A stretch of 64,000 nt of DNA, taken from the NCBI RefSeq assembly GCF_001421245.1, contig NZ_LMKE01000001.1:312971-376970 (forward strand), read 5' to 3'. Below are positions 47,679 through 56,350 of this stretch, piece after piece. Source of the stretch: Sphingomonas sp. Leaf10 (GTDB lineage: Bacteria; Pseudomonadota; Alphaproteobacteria; Sphingomonadales; Sphingomonadaceae). Each line of letters starts with the position of its first letter. Position 1 is the first letter of the stretch. Position numbers and translations under genes: made by a program. Under the pieces are notes generated by a model. It saw only the letters and a program-made list of their open reading frames with translations, did no database searches and was not told the DNA's origin.

Positions 47679-47858
47679 TCAGCCGCCAGCCTTCGTCGCG
47701 GCCATCTGGCCCGAAACGTTGCTGAAGGTCTTGCTGAGCTGGTTGCCCAGACCCTGCATGGCGGTGATGGCGGCAACGGCGATCAGTGCGGCGATCAGGC
47801 CGTATTCGATCGCGGTGGCGCCCTTGCTGTTCTTCAGGAAGGTGCGGATCTTCTGCAT
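47679..47858 (-). CDS. Flp family type IVb pilin
   Basis: Small pilin of 59 aa: MQKIRTFLKNSKG leader, then ATAIEYGLIAALIAVAA, the Flp signature with a Glu-Tyr pair five and six residues after the predicted cleavage site following G13. A polar C-terminal tail follows. Flp pilins build adhesive Tad pili. No tad assembly genes are in the window. It ends in an intrinsic terminator shared with accA. Confidence 0.92.
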   Translation of the reverse strand: MQKIRTFLKNSKGATAIEYGLIAALIAVAAITAMQGLGNQLSKTFSNVSGQMAATKAGG

Positions 47859-47988
47859 ATCGGTCTCCGTGGTTCTGCGTGCTTCAATTTCCCGGCCGTT
47901 CGGACGATGCCCGGTCAGCACGCGGAGTGTAGGGAGAAGTCGGTTGATAAAGTTTTAAGCAGAACGGTTACCGGAGAAATTTCGATGT

Positions 47989-48180
47989 CTAACCAACGCG
48001 GCTGTGCTGGATGACGTTGGTCGCGACACCGCGCCAGATGCCGCCATTGACGTCGCCCATCCCGGCAACCGCGGCGACGATCGCGATGGCGACCATGGCG
48101 AGGATCAGGCCATATTCGATGGCGGTAGCCGCGCGTCGATCCCGCCAGAGACCGCGCAACGGACGCAGGGTGCAACGCAT
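47989..48180 (-). CDS. second Flp-type pilin, divergent
   Basis: A 63-aa pilin-like protein with a basic leader (MRCTLRPLRGLWRDRRA) and the motif ATAIEYGLILAMVAIAIVAA. The residue before the predicted cleavage site is Ala, not the usual Gly, so processing may differ. Its tail (MGDVNGGIWRGVATNVIQ) is unlike the first pilin. It lies upstream of the first pilin on the same strand with a 130-bp gap. Possibly a minor pilin or a TadE/F-like accessory subunit. Confidence 0.8.
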   Translation of the reverse strand: MRCTLRPLRGLWRDRRAATAIEYGLILAMVAIAIVAAVAGMGDVNGGIWRGVATNVIQHSRVG

Positions 48181-48197
48181 GGACCATCTACTCCGCT

Positions 48198-48650
48198 ATG
48201 ATCGACCCGATCCCTATGGCAGGCGAGGTTAAGAAATTGCCGCTTCCCGCATCCAAGTTTCTGATGGTGACCGCCGCCGCGATGATCGACGGCGATGGCC
48301 GCGTGCTGGTGCAGCAACGTCCGCCGGGGACCGCGATGGCGGGCCTATGGGAATTTCCCGGCGGCAAGATCGAGCCGGGCGAGACGCCCGAGGCGGCGCT
48401 GGTCCGCGAACTGGACGAGGAACTGGGGATCGTGGTCGATCACAGCTGCCTCGCCCCAGCCGCCTTTGCCAGCGAGGCGTTGGGCGAGCGGCATCTGTTG
48501 CTGCTGCTCTATGCGCTGCGCAAGTGGCAGGGAATTCCGGTCGCGCGCCACGCGACCGCGCTGCAATGGCTGCGGCCGGTGCAGTTGCACGCGCTGGCGA
48601 TGCCGCCCGCCGACCGGCCGCTGATCGGGCTGCTCGAAGCGCTTATCTAG
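48198..48650 (+). CDS. mutT: MutT-like 8-oxo-dGTP diphosphatase (Nudix)
   Basis: Nudix hydrolase of 150 aa that cleans oxidised nucleotides from the pool. The Nudix box is complete (GGKIEPGETPEAALVRELDEELGI region). LWEFPGG and the C-terminal PADRPLIGLL resemble MutT proper. Start uncertain: ATG at 48198 or 48216; no strong ribosome-binding site for either. It is divergent from the second pilin gene. Confidence 0.88.
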   Translation: MIDPIPMAGEVKKLPLPASKFLMVTAAAMIDGDGRVLVQQRPPGTAMAGLWEFPGGKIEPGETPEAALVRELDEELGIVVDHSCLAPAAFASEALGERHLLLLLYALRKWQGIPVARHATALQWLRPVQLHALAMPPADRPLIGLLEALI

Positions 48651-48702
48651 GGCCCAATCGATATTCAGCTCCCCGGACGCGAGACGGCGCTCTATCTGCT
48701 AT

Positions 48703-48798
48703 CGTCACGCCCGCGGAGGCGGGAGTTCATATGCGCGATCGTCGCAAATCCAGCCGAACGTCGGCGGTTATGGACTCCCGCCTTCGCAGGGATGACGG
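48703..48798. repeat. 96-bp element with inverted CGTCA...CCCGC(G/C)AAGGCGGGA ends
   Basis: The left end (CGTCACGCCCGCGGAGGCGGGAG) and right end (CTCCCGCCTTCGCAGGGATGACG) are imperfect inverted repeats, each containing its own hairpin. The same design is at 61138-61231. It occupies most of the gap between convergent mutT and the methyltransferase gene. No coding content. Confidence 0.75.
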
Positions 48799-48825
48799 AA
48801 ATTAGCGATCGTCGCCGAATGTCGA

Positions 48826-49659
48826 TCAGGCTCTGGGCCGCAGCGTGTCGGCGAGCGAGGCGGTGGCGCTGCCGCGGCGGGCGGGTTGCGGCTGGCTGGG
48901 GGCGGGGGCCCAGCCGGTCAGGTAGATGACTTCGAACTGTTCCGACGTCCGGCCATCGGCATCAGCGCGATCGGCAAAGGCGTCGGCCGCCGCGATCAGG
49001 GTGGCGCGACCCAGCGGTGCAGGTTCGAGCAGCCCGTTCGCACCCATGCCGCGCAAATCCTCGACCAATCGGCCGATCCCGGCATAGCGCACGGTCAGCG
49101 TTTCCGAATCGGCGACCGGCAGCGCGAAGCCGGCGCGGACCAGCAGGTCGCCGGCTGAGCGCAGGTCGATCTGCGGATGGACGCGCGCCGCCGGCCGATC
49201 GGCTTCGCCGGCGAGCAGCGACTGGCGCAGCGTCGCGAGCGTCCGCCCGCCCGTAAAGGCGGCAAGGAACAGGCCATCGGGGCGCAACGTCCGCCGGATC
49301 AGCGTCAGCGCACCGGGCAGGTCGTTGACGCTGTCGAGCACGCCGACCGACACCACCAGATCGAACGCGCCATCGGCGAAGGGCAGGCGGTCCTCATCCC
49401 CCTGCACGCCGCCGGCCGCACGGGCAAAGGCGAAGCCCGGATCGAAGCGGGCGACGCGTGCGCCCGGCGGGGGCGTGAGGGCCGAGTCGTGGCAGCCGAG
49501 GTCGAGCACGTCGGTGAATTGCCGGGTCACCGCCTGCAACCGGTCCTCGATCCCCTCTAGCATATAGCGGTTCAGGAAATCGGCGCGTGCGAAACGAGGC
49601 TGGGCGCGGTCGCGGTGCAGGCGGCGGCGCTGGCGATCGAAGATGTCGGGGGTGGTCAC
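48826..49659 (-). CDS. SAM-dependent methyltransferase (BioC-like class I fold)
   Basis: Methyltransferase of 277 aa. It begins (GTG at 49659) VTTPDIFDRQRRRLHRDRA, then motif I VLDLGCHDSALTPPPGARV, and motifs LPFADGAFDLVVSVGVLDSVNDLPGAL and RPDGLFLAAFTGG. The N-terminal FDRQRRRLHRDRA is reminiscent of the C-terminal half of NDUFAF5/BioC-type proteins, and the C-terminal EQFEVIYLTGWAP also fits. The substrate is not certain; a complex I assembly factor-like or BioC-like role is possible. It is divergent from comF with very close starts. Confidence 0.85.
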   Translation of the reverse strand: MTTPDIFDRQRRRLHRDRAQPRFARADFLNRYMLEGIEDRLQAVTRQFTDVLDLGCHDSALTPPPGARVARFDPGFAFARAAGGVQGDEDRLPFADGAFDLVVSVGVLDSVNDLPGALTLIRRTLRPDGLFLAAFTGGRTLATLRQSLLAGEADRPAARVHPQIDLRSAGDLLVRAGFALPVADSETLTVRYAGIGRLVEDLRGMGANGLLEPAPLGRATLIAAADAFADRADADGRTSEQFEVIYLTGWAPAPSQPQPARRGSATASLADTLRPRA

Positions 49660-49702
49660 GCGGCCGCTTGTGCCGGGTGACGCGCATGGCGACAAGGGGG
49701 CG

Positions 49703-50434
49703 ATGCTGCTCGCCCGCGCCCCCATCGCCCTGCTTGCCCCGCTGGTCGCGCTGGCACTGCCGCCACGGTGCCCTGGATGCGGGACGGTGGTGGAGGCGGA
49801 CCATCGTTTTTGCGCAAGCTGCTGGTCGGGCTTGCGGTTTCTGGGTGATCCGGCCTGTGCCGGCTGTGGCGCGCCGTTCGATATCGATCGCGGACCCGGC
49901 ACGCGGTGTGGCACCTGTCTGTCGCGACCGCCCGTCCATGACGGGGTGCGCGCCGCCGTCGCTTATGGTCCGGTCGCGCGCGATGTGGCGCTGAAGCTGA
50001 AATATGGCGGGCGGCTGGCACTGGCGCAGACGATGGCGCGGCTGATGCAGCGGCACATGCCCGGCGATGCGACGCTGATCGTGCCGGTGCCGCTGCACCG
50101 TCGGCGGCTATGGACGCGCGGCTATAACCAGGCGTTGCTGATCGGTGCCGAACTGGCGCGGGCGTCGAACGTGCCGATGGCGCGCGACGCGTTGCGCCGG
50201 ACCCGTGCGACGCCGCCGCTGAAGGGGATGGACGGACGGAAGCGGGCGCGGGCGGTGCGCGGGGCGTTCGTCGTGACCGATCCGGCGCGGATCGCTGGCC
50301 GATCGGTCGTGCTGGTCGACGACGTCCATACCAGCGGCGCGACCGTTGCCGCCTGTACCCGGGTGCTGCGGGCGGCAGGTGCCACGCGGGTGATCGTGCT
50401 GTGCTGGGCCCGCGTCGTAGGTGCGGACGATTGA
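49703..50434 (+). CDS. comF: ComF family phosphoribosyltransferase-like protein
   Basis: Protein of about 243 aa with an N-terminal double zinc-ribbon (CPGCG, CASCW, CAGCG, CGTCL) and a PRTase domain with VLVDDVHTSGATVAAC. ComF/GntX proteins are linked to DNA uptake in some bacteria; here the role is unknown. The start at 49703 (MLLARAPIALL) is chosen because the earlier ATG at 49643 and GTG at 49652 lie on or near the start of the divergent methyltransferase, but either could be used. It is followed by grxC after 32 bases. Confidence 0.85.
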   Translation: MLLARAPIALLAPLVALALPPRCPGCGTVVEADHRFCASCWSGLRFLGDPACAGCGAPFDIDRGPGTRCGTCLSRPPVHDGVRAAVAYGPVARDVALKLKYGGRLALAQTMARLMQRHMPGDATLIVPVPLHRRRLWTRGYNQALLIGAELARASNVPMARDALRRTRATPPLKGMDGRKRARAVRGAFVVTDPARIAGRSVVLVDDVHTSGATVAACTRVLRAAGATRVIVLCWARVVGADD

Positions 50435-50466
50435 CAAGCCGGGCCGGCCGACACACCTCATCCCCC

Positions 50467-50721
50467 ATGGCTAGCATCATCATCTATACGAAGGCGTTCT
50501 GCCCCTATTGCACGCGCGCCAAGCGGCTGCTCGACGAGAAGGGAGCCGCCTATGACGAGATCGACATCACGCTCGGCGGGGCGAAGCGGCAGGAGATGCT
50601 GGCGCAATCCAACGGCCGGACGACGGTGCCGCAGATTTTTATCGGCGACACCCATGTCGGCGGGTCGGACGATCTGGCGGCGCTGGAGCGGCAGGGCAAG
50701 TTGGATGCGCTGCTGGCGTGA
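50467..50721 (+). CDS. grxC: glutaredoxin 3
   Basis: Thiol oxidoreductase of 84 aa with the CPYC active site at residues 12-15, TVPQIF and GGSDDL motifs, all typical for GrxC. It overlaps the following amidase gene by four bases and follows comF, part of a comF-grxC-amidase-DUF1178 unit that is common in related bacteria. Confidence 0.95.
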   Translation: MASIIIYTKAFCPYCTRAKRLLDEKGAAYDEIDITLGGAKRQEMLAQSNGRTTVPQIFIGDTHVGGSDDLAALERQGKLDALLA

Positions 50722-51560
50722 CCCGCATCGCGCTGTTGCAGATGACCGCAGGCATCGATCCGCACGGCAATGCGGCGGTGCTGATCGATGCGATCGAACG
50801 CGCGGCCGCCGGTGGCGCGGCGATGCTGTTCACTCCCGAAATGTCCGGGTTGATCGATCGTGACCGCGAACGCGCCGCCGCCTCCATAACGACCGAAGAC
50901 GCCGACCCGGTGCTGCGATCGGTGTGCGAAGCGGCGGCGCGGGCCGGCATCTGGGTACATCTCGGCTCGTTGGCGGTGCGGCGCGCCGATGGGCGGCGCG
51001 CCGATGGGCGGCTCGCCAATCGCGGCTATGTGATCGATGCGACCGGGATGATCCGGGCACGCTATGACAAGGTGCATCTGTTCGATGTGACGTTGCCGAG
51101 CGGCGAAAGCTGGCGTGAATCGGCGAGCTATGCGCCGGGTGATACGGCGAGCGTGGTGGCGACGCCGGTCGGTCGCGTGGGGCTGGCGATCTGTTACGAT
51201 TTGCGCTTTTCCGACCTGTTCCGTGCGCTCAGCGATGCCGGTGCGACGATGCTGGCGGTGCCCGCCGCCTTCACCGTGCCGACCGGCGAGGCGCATTGGC
51301 ATGTGCTGCTGAGGGCGCGCGCGATCGAGGCAGGGGCGTTCGTCGTCGCAGCGGCACAGGCCGGGCAGCACGCGGACGGCCGTACGACCTATGGCCATTC
51401 GCTGGTCGTCGATCCGTGGGGCAAGGTGCTGCTCGATATGGGTGAGGCGGCGGGGCTGGGTTTTGCCGAGATCGATGCGGGTCAGGTCGATGCCGTCCGG
51501 GCGCGCATCCCGGTGCGGGAGCATCGTCGTGAAATTCCGCCGGTCGGGACCGTCGCGTGA
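50718..51560 (+). CDS. carbon-nitrogen hydrolase (Nit2/omega-amidase or deaminated-glutathione amidase type)
   Basis: Cytoplasmic amidase of 280 aa with the nitrilase triad: E41 (FTPEMSG), K118 (YDKVHLFDV) and C159 (AICYDLRF). YDKVHLFDV fits the Nit1/Nit2 branch, which repairs deaminated glutathione or hydrolyses omega-amides; placement next to grxC would suit a glutathione-linked role. GTG start overlapping grxC by four bases. Residues about 90-100 hold a duplicated ADGRR segment encoded by a 15-bp tandem repeat. Confidence 0.9.
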   Translation: MTRIALLQMTAGIDPHGNAAVLIDAIERAAAGGAAMLFTPEMSGLIDRDRERAAASITTEDADPVLRSVCEAAARAGIWVHLGSLAVRRADGRRADGRLANRGYVIDATGMIRARYDKVHLFDVTLPSGESWRESASYAPGDTASVVATPVGRVGLAICYDLRFSDLFRALSDAGATMLAVPAAFTVPTGEAHWHVLLRARAIEAGAFVVAAAQAGQHADGRTTYGHSLVVDPWGKVLLDMGEAAGLGFAEIDAGQVDAVRARIPVREHRREIPPVGTVA

Positions 51561-51985
51561 TCGTATTCGACCTGCGTTGTGGCAATGCGCATGTGTTCGA
51601 GGCGTGGTTCGCCTCCAGCGATGCCTATGCCGAGCAGCGCGGACGAGGGCTGATCGAGTGTCCGATCTGTAGCGATGCGACGATCGAGAAGGCGGTGATG
51701 GCACCGAACATCGCGCCGAAGGGCGATCGCCCGGCCGGTCCCGCGCCCGAAGCGATGAAGGCGGCATTGCAGGCGATGGCGCAGGCACAGCAGGCGGCGT
51801 TGGCGAACAGCGAATGGGTCGGCAGCGCCTTTGCCGATCGCGCGCGGGCGATGCATGTCGGTGACGCCGAACCGGCGACGATCCACGGGCAGGCGACACG
51901 CGCCGAGGCGAAGGCGCTGGTCGACGAAGGCGTGCCGGTCGCGCCGCTGTTGTTGCCGGTGGTTCCGCCCGAGCGGGCGAATTAG
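51557..51985 (+). CDS. DUF1178 family protein
   Basis: Protein of 142 aa with an N-terminal zinc-ribbon-like start (VFDLRCGNAHVFEAWF, then ECPICSDATIEKAVMAPNI), the signature of DUF1178. The C-terminal part ends GEATIHGQATRAEAKALVDEG-like (IHGQATRAEAKALVDEGVPV), also conserved. Function unknown. GTG start overlapping the amidase gene; last gene before tRNA-Arg. Confidence 0.9.
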   Translation: MIVFDLRCGNAHVFEAWFASSDAYAEQRGRGLIECPICSDATIEKAVMAPNIAPKGDRPAGPAPEAMKAALQAMAQAQQAALANSEWVGSAFADRARAMHVGDAEPATIHGQATRAEAKALVDEGVPVAPLLLPVVPPERAN

Positions 51986-52008
51986 CGATGATCGGCGTTC
52001 AGGGGCGA

Positions 52009-52085
52009 TGGTGGCCTCGGAGGGACTCGAACCCCCGACGCCCGCTTTAGGAAAGCGGCGCTCTGTCCAGCTGAGCTACGAGGCC
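52009..52085 (-). tRNA. tRNA-Arg (anticodon CCT)
   Basis: A 77-nt cloverleaf on the minus strand: acceptor stem GGCCTCG / CGAGGCC, D-arm GCTCAGCTGGACAGAGC, anticodon stem CCGCT/AGCGG around loop TTCCTAA (anticodon CCT), T-arm GGGGGTTCGAGTCCC, discriminator A and an encoded CCA end. It reads AGG codons. Confidence 0.97.
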
Positions 52086-52131
52086 ATCGACGCGCTGTAG
52101 AATGCCGTCGCGCGCGACGCAACGGCGGCGA

Positions 52132-52677
52132 TCAGCTGCCGCATTCCCAGCGACCGTCGCGATAGATGCGTTCGCCACCGTCAGCGGTGCGCATGGTCAA
52201 CGTCGCCGGCCACGCCCACGTCGAATCGCTCGCCTGCGCCGGATCGCCCGGCTGGCGGACGACGGTGAAGGATATCCCGTCGCCGGCAAGGATCGCGCCG
52301 CCCTGTATCGCGTCGCGTCCCGGCGTCGCGGCGGTGATCCGGCGAAGGCGCCTGTCGTATTTGACCAACCCGTCGCCTTCATCGAGGACCATCAGCAGCG
52401 TCGGCGCGCCGGCACCGGCGTGGAAGGCGCAGCCCGAACCCAGCAGATCCTTGTCCTTGAAATCGTCGTACACCATCGGCTGCAGGTCCGATGCCGCGTG
52501 CAACGGCGCCGATTTCGGCACGCCACGCGTCGACACGACCGCGCCATTGGCTGCCGGATCGACCCCGCCGAGCGACCCGACCGGCATGGCCGCCTGCGTC
52601 GCGTTGGCGTCGGCAGGAGGCTCGGCTGAACAGGCGGCAAGGGCGAACGGGACCAGCAGGGCGAGCGGGCGGATCAT
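52132..52677 (-). CDS. putative lipoprotein
   Basis: Predicted lipoprotein of 181 aa: signal MIRPLALLVPFALAAC with lipobox cysteine at 16, then an Ala/Pro/Asp-rich spacer. The folded part has CAFHAGAG and a C-terminal YRDGRWECG, so a single disulfide is possible. DGGERIYRDGRWEC resembles the end of several small sphingomonad lipoproteins. No function recognised. It ends 46 bases before the tRNA and follows folE on the same strand. Confidence 0.72.
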   Translation of the reverse strand: MIRPLALLVPFALAACSAEPPADANATQAAMPVGSLGGVDPAANGAVVSTRGVPKSAPLHAASDLQPMVYDDFKDKDLLGSGCAFHAGAGAPTLLMVLDEGDGLVKYDRRLRRITAATPGRDAIQGGAILAGDGISFTVVRQPGDPAQASDSTWAWPATLTMRTADGGERIYRDGRWECGS

Positions 52678-52711
52678 CGTCCGAAAACGTCGACTGGTCG
52701 CTGGCGTTCCG

Positions 52712-53335
52712 TCAGCCGCGCCCCATCAGCGCCAGCACTTCCTTGCGACTGCGTTCGTCGTCGCGGAACACGCCCATCATCCGGCTGGTCGTCATGGTCA
52801 CGCCGGGCGTGCGCACCCCGCGTGAGGTCATGCAGCCATGGGTCGCCTCGATCACGACCGCGACGCCGCGCGGTTTCAGCCCGTTCCAGATGCAGTCGGC
52901 GACCTCGGCGGTCAGCCGTTCCTGCACCTGCAACCGGCGGGCATAGCCGTGCAGCACGCGCGCCAGTTTCGAAATGCCGACGACATGGTCCTTGGGCAGA
53001 TAGGCGATGTGCGCCTTGCCGATGATCGGGGCCATGTGATGTTCGCAATGCGACTGGAACGGAATGTCGCGCAGCAGGACGATCTCGTCATAACCGCCGA
53101 CTTCCTCGAACACGCGTTCGAGATGACGGGCGGGATCGTCGGCATAGCCCTGCGTATATTCCTTCCACGCGCGCGCGACGCGGAGCGGCGTTTCGATCAG
53201 CCCTTCGCGGCTAGGGTCCTCGCCGGTCCAGCGGATCAGGGTGCGGATCGCGTCCACGACGTCATCGGGCACGGGAATTTTGGGTGCCGATGCCACCAGG
53301 TCGCCGGTCCCGGCATCGTCATTCGCGTCACACAT
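52712..53335 (-). CDS. folE: GTP cyclohydrolase I
   Basis: First step of tetrahydrofolate synthesis, GTP to dihydroneopterin triphosphate. The 207-aa form chosen begins MCDANDDAGTGDL. Zinc-binding and catalytic motifs are present: SHCEHHMAP and ATHGCMTSRG, as in the zinc-dependent type IA enzyme, with TPLRVARAW and LPKDHVVGISKLARV. The frame is open 51 codons further upstream, with several possible starts, so the N-terminus is uncertain. It is divergent from the TonB-dependent receptor. Confidence 0.93.
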   Translation of the reverse strand: MCDANDDAGTGDLVASAPKIPVPDDVVDAIRTLIRWTGEDPSREGLIETPLRVARAWKEYTQGYADDPARHLERVFEEVGGYDEIVLLRDIPFQSHCEHHMAPIIGKAHIAYLPKDHVVGISKLARVLHGYARRLQVQERLTAEVADCIWNGLKPRGVAVVIEATHGCMTSRGVRTPGVTMTTSRMMGVFRDDERSRKEVLALMGRG

Positions 53336-53539
53336 CGTCGTGGTCCATTCCCGATCTTCGAACTTGTTCGCTACTGCCGCAAGGCTGCCCTGCATCGGCG
53401 TCACTGTGGCTTCCATACCCGTTCGCCGATAAATACGTGGCGAAGATGCGGGTTGCCCGTTGACGCGGGATAGATGCTCCGTCACCAAATGCCAACTGCA
53501 TTAGCCGGACGATATCGGCAGCGCGCAAGAGGGGAAGTC

Positions 53540-56191
53540 ATGACGAAGTTCCAACTGCTGGCCGCAACCGCTCTCTCGATGGTCGCCGGAGCCACTCCGA
53601 CGATCGCACAGACGGTTACGCCGGCGACCGAACCCGCTGCCGTCCAGTCGGAAGGGACGACGACCACCGACGATGATTGGGGGAACGAGATCATCGTCAC
53701 CGCCAACCGCCGCGCCGAACCGATCCAGGACGTGCCGATCGCGGTGACCGCGGTGAATGCGCAACTGCTCGACGATGCCGGCATCCGCGACATTCGCGGC
53801 CTGGAGCAGCTTGCCCCGTCGCTACAGACCACGACCGGCCAGTCGTCGGCGGTATCGACCTCGCTGTCGATTCGCGGCGTCGGCACGGCGGGTGACAATC
53901 CGGGGTTCGAACCGGCGGTCGGCGTGTTCATCGACGGCGTGTTCCGCTCGCGTGCCGGTATCGCCATCGCCGAATTGCCGGAAGTGGAGCGCGTCGAGGT
54001 GCTGCGCGGGCCGCAGGGGACATTGTTCGGGCGCAATACGTCGGCCGGCGCGCTGTCGGTGACGACGGCGATGCCGAAATTCGATTTGGGCGGCTATGTC
54101 GAGGGCGAATACGGCAACTACAACGCCTATGAGCTGAAGGGCGCGCTGACCGGGCCGGTGTCCGAACAGCTCGCGCTGCGTGTCGATGGTGGGTATCGCA
54201 AGCGCGACGGCTATATCGACGACGTCAATTCCGACCGCGCGTTCAACGATATCAATCGCTGGTATGTGCGCGGGCAGGCGCTGTACGACACGTCGGCGTT
54301 CAGCTTCCGGTTGATCGGCGACTATTACAAGACCGACGAACAATGCTGCGGCGTGGTCAGCAGCACGCGCGGTGCGACCGCACCGGCGATCCAGGCGATC
54401 GCCGCGCAACAGGGCCGCACCGGCATCTATACCGGTCCGCCGTCCGACCGGCGCATGGCCGCGTCGCCCAACCGCGACTATGGCGAGGCGGTGCGCGACT
54501 GGGGCGTGTCGGGCGAGATCAACGCCGATGTCGGCGAGATGAAGCTTACCTCGATCAGTGCCTATCGCGATTTCCGGGTGTTGCGGAATCAGGACATCGA
54601 TTATTCGGGCATCGATCGCGCCTATCGCGACAGCTATCGCTCATCGCTCCGCAACATCACGCAGGAATTGCGGTTGCAGGGGCAGTTGTTCGACGGAAAA
54701 CTCGATTTCCTCGTCGGTGGCTTCTACCTGAACGAAAAACTGCAACTGCGCGATACGGTGCGGCTGGGCAATGACGCCAACCGCTATGTCGATACGCTCC
54801 TGGCCGGTGTGCTGGGGCAGCCGCCGTCGGCTGGCGGGATCGGGCGGGCGGCCCAATTCTATGGCAGCTTCAACGTGCCAACCTTTACGCAGCTCGTCAC
54901 CGCGCTGCGCGGCGGCGCGGCGTTGCCGGCCGGGACGGTGCCGCTGTTCTCGCAGCTTCTCTACGCGCAGAGCACGCAGTTGCAGGCGGCAGGTGCTGCG
55001 AACCCGGCCTTGTTCACCTATTTCAACACGCCACTGACCCCGAACGTCGCGGGGCAGGGCAACAACAACGACGATTTCCAGGTCGATACCAACGCCTTCG
55101 CGCTGTTCACCCACAATATCGTCAATATCAGCGACAAGCTGTCGCTGACCCTCGGCCTCCGTTACAATTACGAGCGCAAGGAACTGGCGGCGACGGTCAA
55201 CAGCAACCCGGCGGCGTGCGGCTTCTTCCTCGGCAACGATCCGCGTGCGGTACTCTATCGCAACGCGATCCGCACGGCGAGCCCGGCGCTGTTCCAGAAC
55301 CTGTTCCTGCTGAGCTGCAATCCGGCGGTGTCGAGCGAGTTCAACGGCAACTACGATCACGACCGGTCGGAAAGCCGCCTGACCGGCACCGCCAAGCTGG
55401 CATATAAATTCACGCCCGATATCCTCGGCTATGCCAGCTATGACCGCGGCTTCAAGTCGGGCGGGTATAATCTCGACCAGGCAAGCTTCGACACCCGGGT
55501 ATTGGGTGGCGACGGTGCGCAGGCAACCGATCTGGAATTCGGAGCGGAAACAGTCGACAGCTACGAATTGGGGTTCAAGACCAGCGTCACCCGGCAATTC
55601 TCGTTCAACGCCGCTTTCTTCTATCAGAAATTCAAGGGCCTCCAGTCGCTGATCTTCGCCGGCAACAGCTTCGTAGTGCAGAACGTGCCCGAATCAACGG
55701 CCAAGGGCGTTGAGCTGGAATCGCTGATCCAGCCGATCCGCGAACTGACCTTCCGTCTGGGCTACACGCTGCTCGATGCGTCGTATGACGCCGACAACGA
55801 CTTTAGCGGCACTCCGCTGCAGAACCAGCAGGGGCGTCAGTTCCTGAACCAGCCGCGCAACGTGGTGACGGTGGCGGCGACGTGGCAGCCGCGTCTGACC
55901 AGCACGCTGAACGCGCTGTTCCATGTCGACATGCGCTACAACAGCGACGTGTCGATCGTCCGCGATGGAACCGGCGCGACGACGGTCGGCAATGACGGTT
56001 ATCCGCTGCTCAACGGCAAGATCGGCATCGCGACCGACGATCGCCGCAAGCAGTTGGAGTTCTTCGTTGAGAACATCACCAACCAATATTACAATATTTC
56101 CGGCTTCGCGATTCCGGAACAGACCGGCACCTATGGCGTGTACCCGGCGATGCCACGCTTCTACGGCGTGCGCGCCCGGTTCGGTTTCTAA
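53540..56191 (+). CDS. TonB-dependent receptor
   Basis: Outer-membrane active transporter of 883 aa. A signal peptide ends at about residue 24 (PTIAQ). The TonB box region EIIVTANRR is followed by the plug (VPIAVTAVNAQLLDDAGI, VERVEVLRGPQGTLFGRNTSAG) and a 22-strand barrel ending FYGVRARFGF with terminal Phe. An insert with a Cys pair (DEQCCGVV) and a long loop rich in Ala/Gln/Asn (about residues 440-520) are notable. AGGGGAAG precedes the start. No transporter, siderophore or sugar genes adjoin it, so the substrate cannot be called. Confidence 0.93.
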   Translation: MTKFQLLAATALSMVAGATPTIAQTVTPATEPAAVQSEGTTTTDDDWGNEIIVTANRRAEPIQDVPIAVTAVNAQLLDDAGIRDIRGLEQLAPSLQTTTGQSSAVSTSLSIRGVGTAGDNPGFEPAVGVFIDGVFRSRAGIAIAELPEVERVEVLRGPQGTLFGRNTSAGALSVTTAMPKFDLGGYVEGEYGNYNAYELKGALTGPVSEQLALRVDGGYRKRDGYIDDVNSDRAFNDINRWYVRGQALYDTSAFSFRLIGDYYKTDEQCCGVVSSTRGATAPAIQAIAAQQGRTGIYTGPPSDRRMAASPNRDYGEAVRDWGVSGEINADVGEMKLTSISAYRDFRVLRNQDIDYSGIDRAYRDSYRSSLRNITQELRLQGQLFDGKLDFLVGGFYLNEKLQLRDTVRLGNDANRYVDTLLAGVLGQPPSAGGIGRAAQFYGSFNVPTFTQLVTALRGGAALPAGTVPLFSQLLYAQSTQLQAAGAANPALFTYFNTPLTPNVAGQGNNNDDFQVDTNAFALFTHNIVNISDKLSLTLGLRYNYERKELAATVNSNPAACGFFLGNDPRAVLYRNAIRTASPALFQNLFLLSCNPAVSSEFNGNYDHDRSESRLTGTAKLAYKFTPDILGYASYDRGFKSGGYNLDQASFDTRVLGGDGAQATDLEFGAETVDSYELGFKTSVTRQFSFNAAFFYQKFKGLQSLIFAGNSFVVQNVPESTAKGVELESLIQPIRELTFRLGYTLLDASYDADNDFSGTPLQNQQGRQFLNQPRNVVTVAATWQPRLTSTLNALFHVDMRYNSDVSIVRDGTGATTVGNDGYPLLNGKIGIATDDRRKQLEFFVENITNQYYNISGFAIPEQTGTYGVYPAMPRFYGVRARFGF

Positions 56192-56350
56192 GCTCGCGGT
56201 AGTCGGTATACGCTGGTTTGCGGGGGAGATTCGTGGAATCGTTGGTGCGGTTTGTCGCTTTTCCCCCGCGACAACCGCCACGTAACCTTGCATAACCGTC
56301 GGCCTGCCGTGCCCATGGGTGCGGCCCTGCAGGGGGATAGGAGAAATATT

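Noticed and set aside
52009..52085. tRNA-Arg as an integration site for a mobile island
   Set aside because: No integrase beside it and no direct repeat of its 3' end was noticed in the adjacent sequence.
53336..53488. 51-codon N-terminal extension of folE
   Set aside because: The extra residues are not typical of the family; kept as a possible alternative start only.
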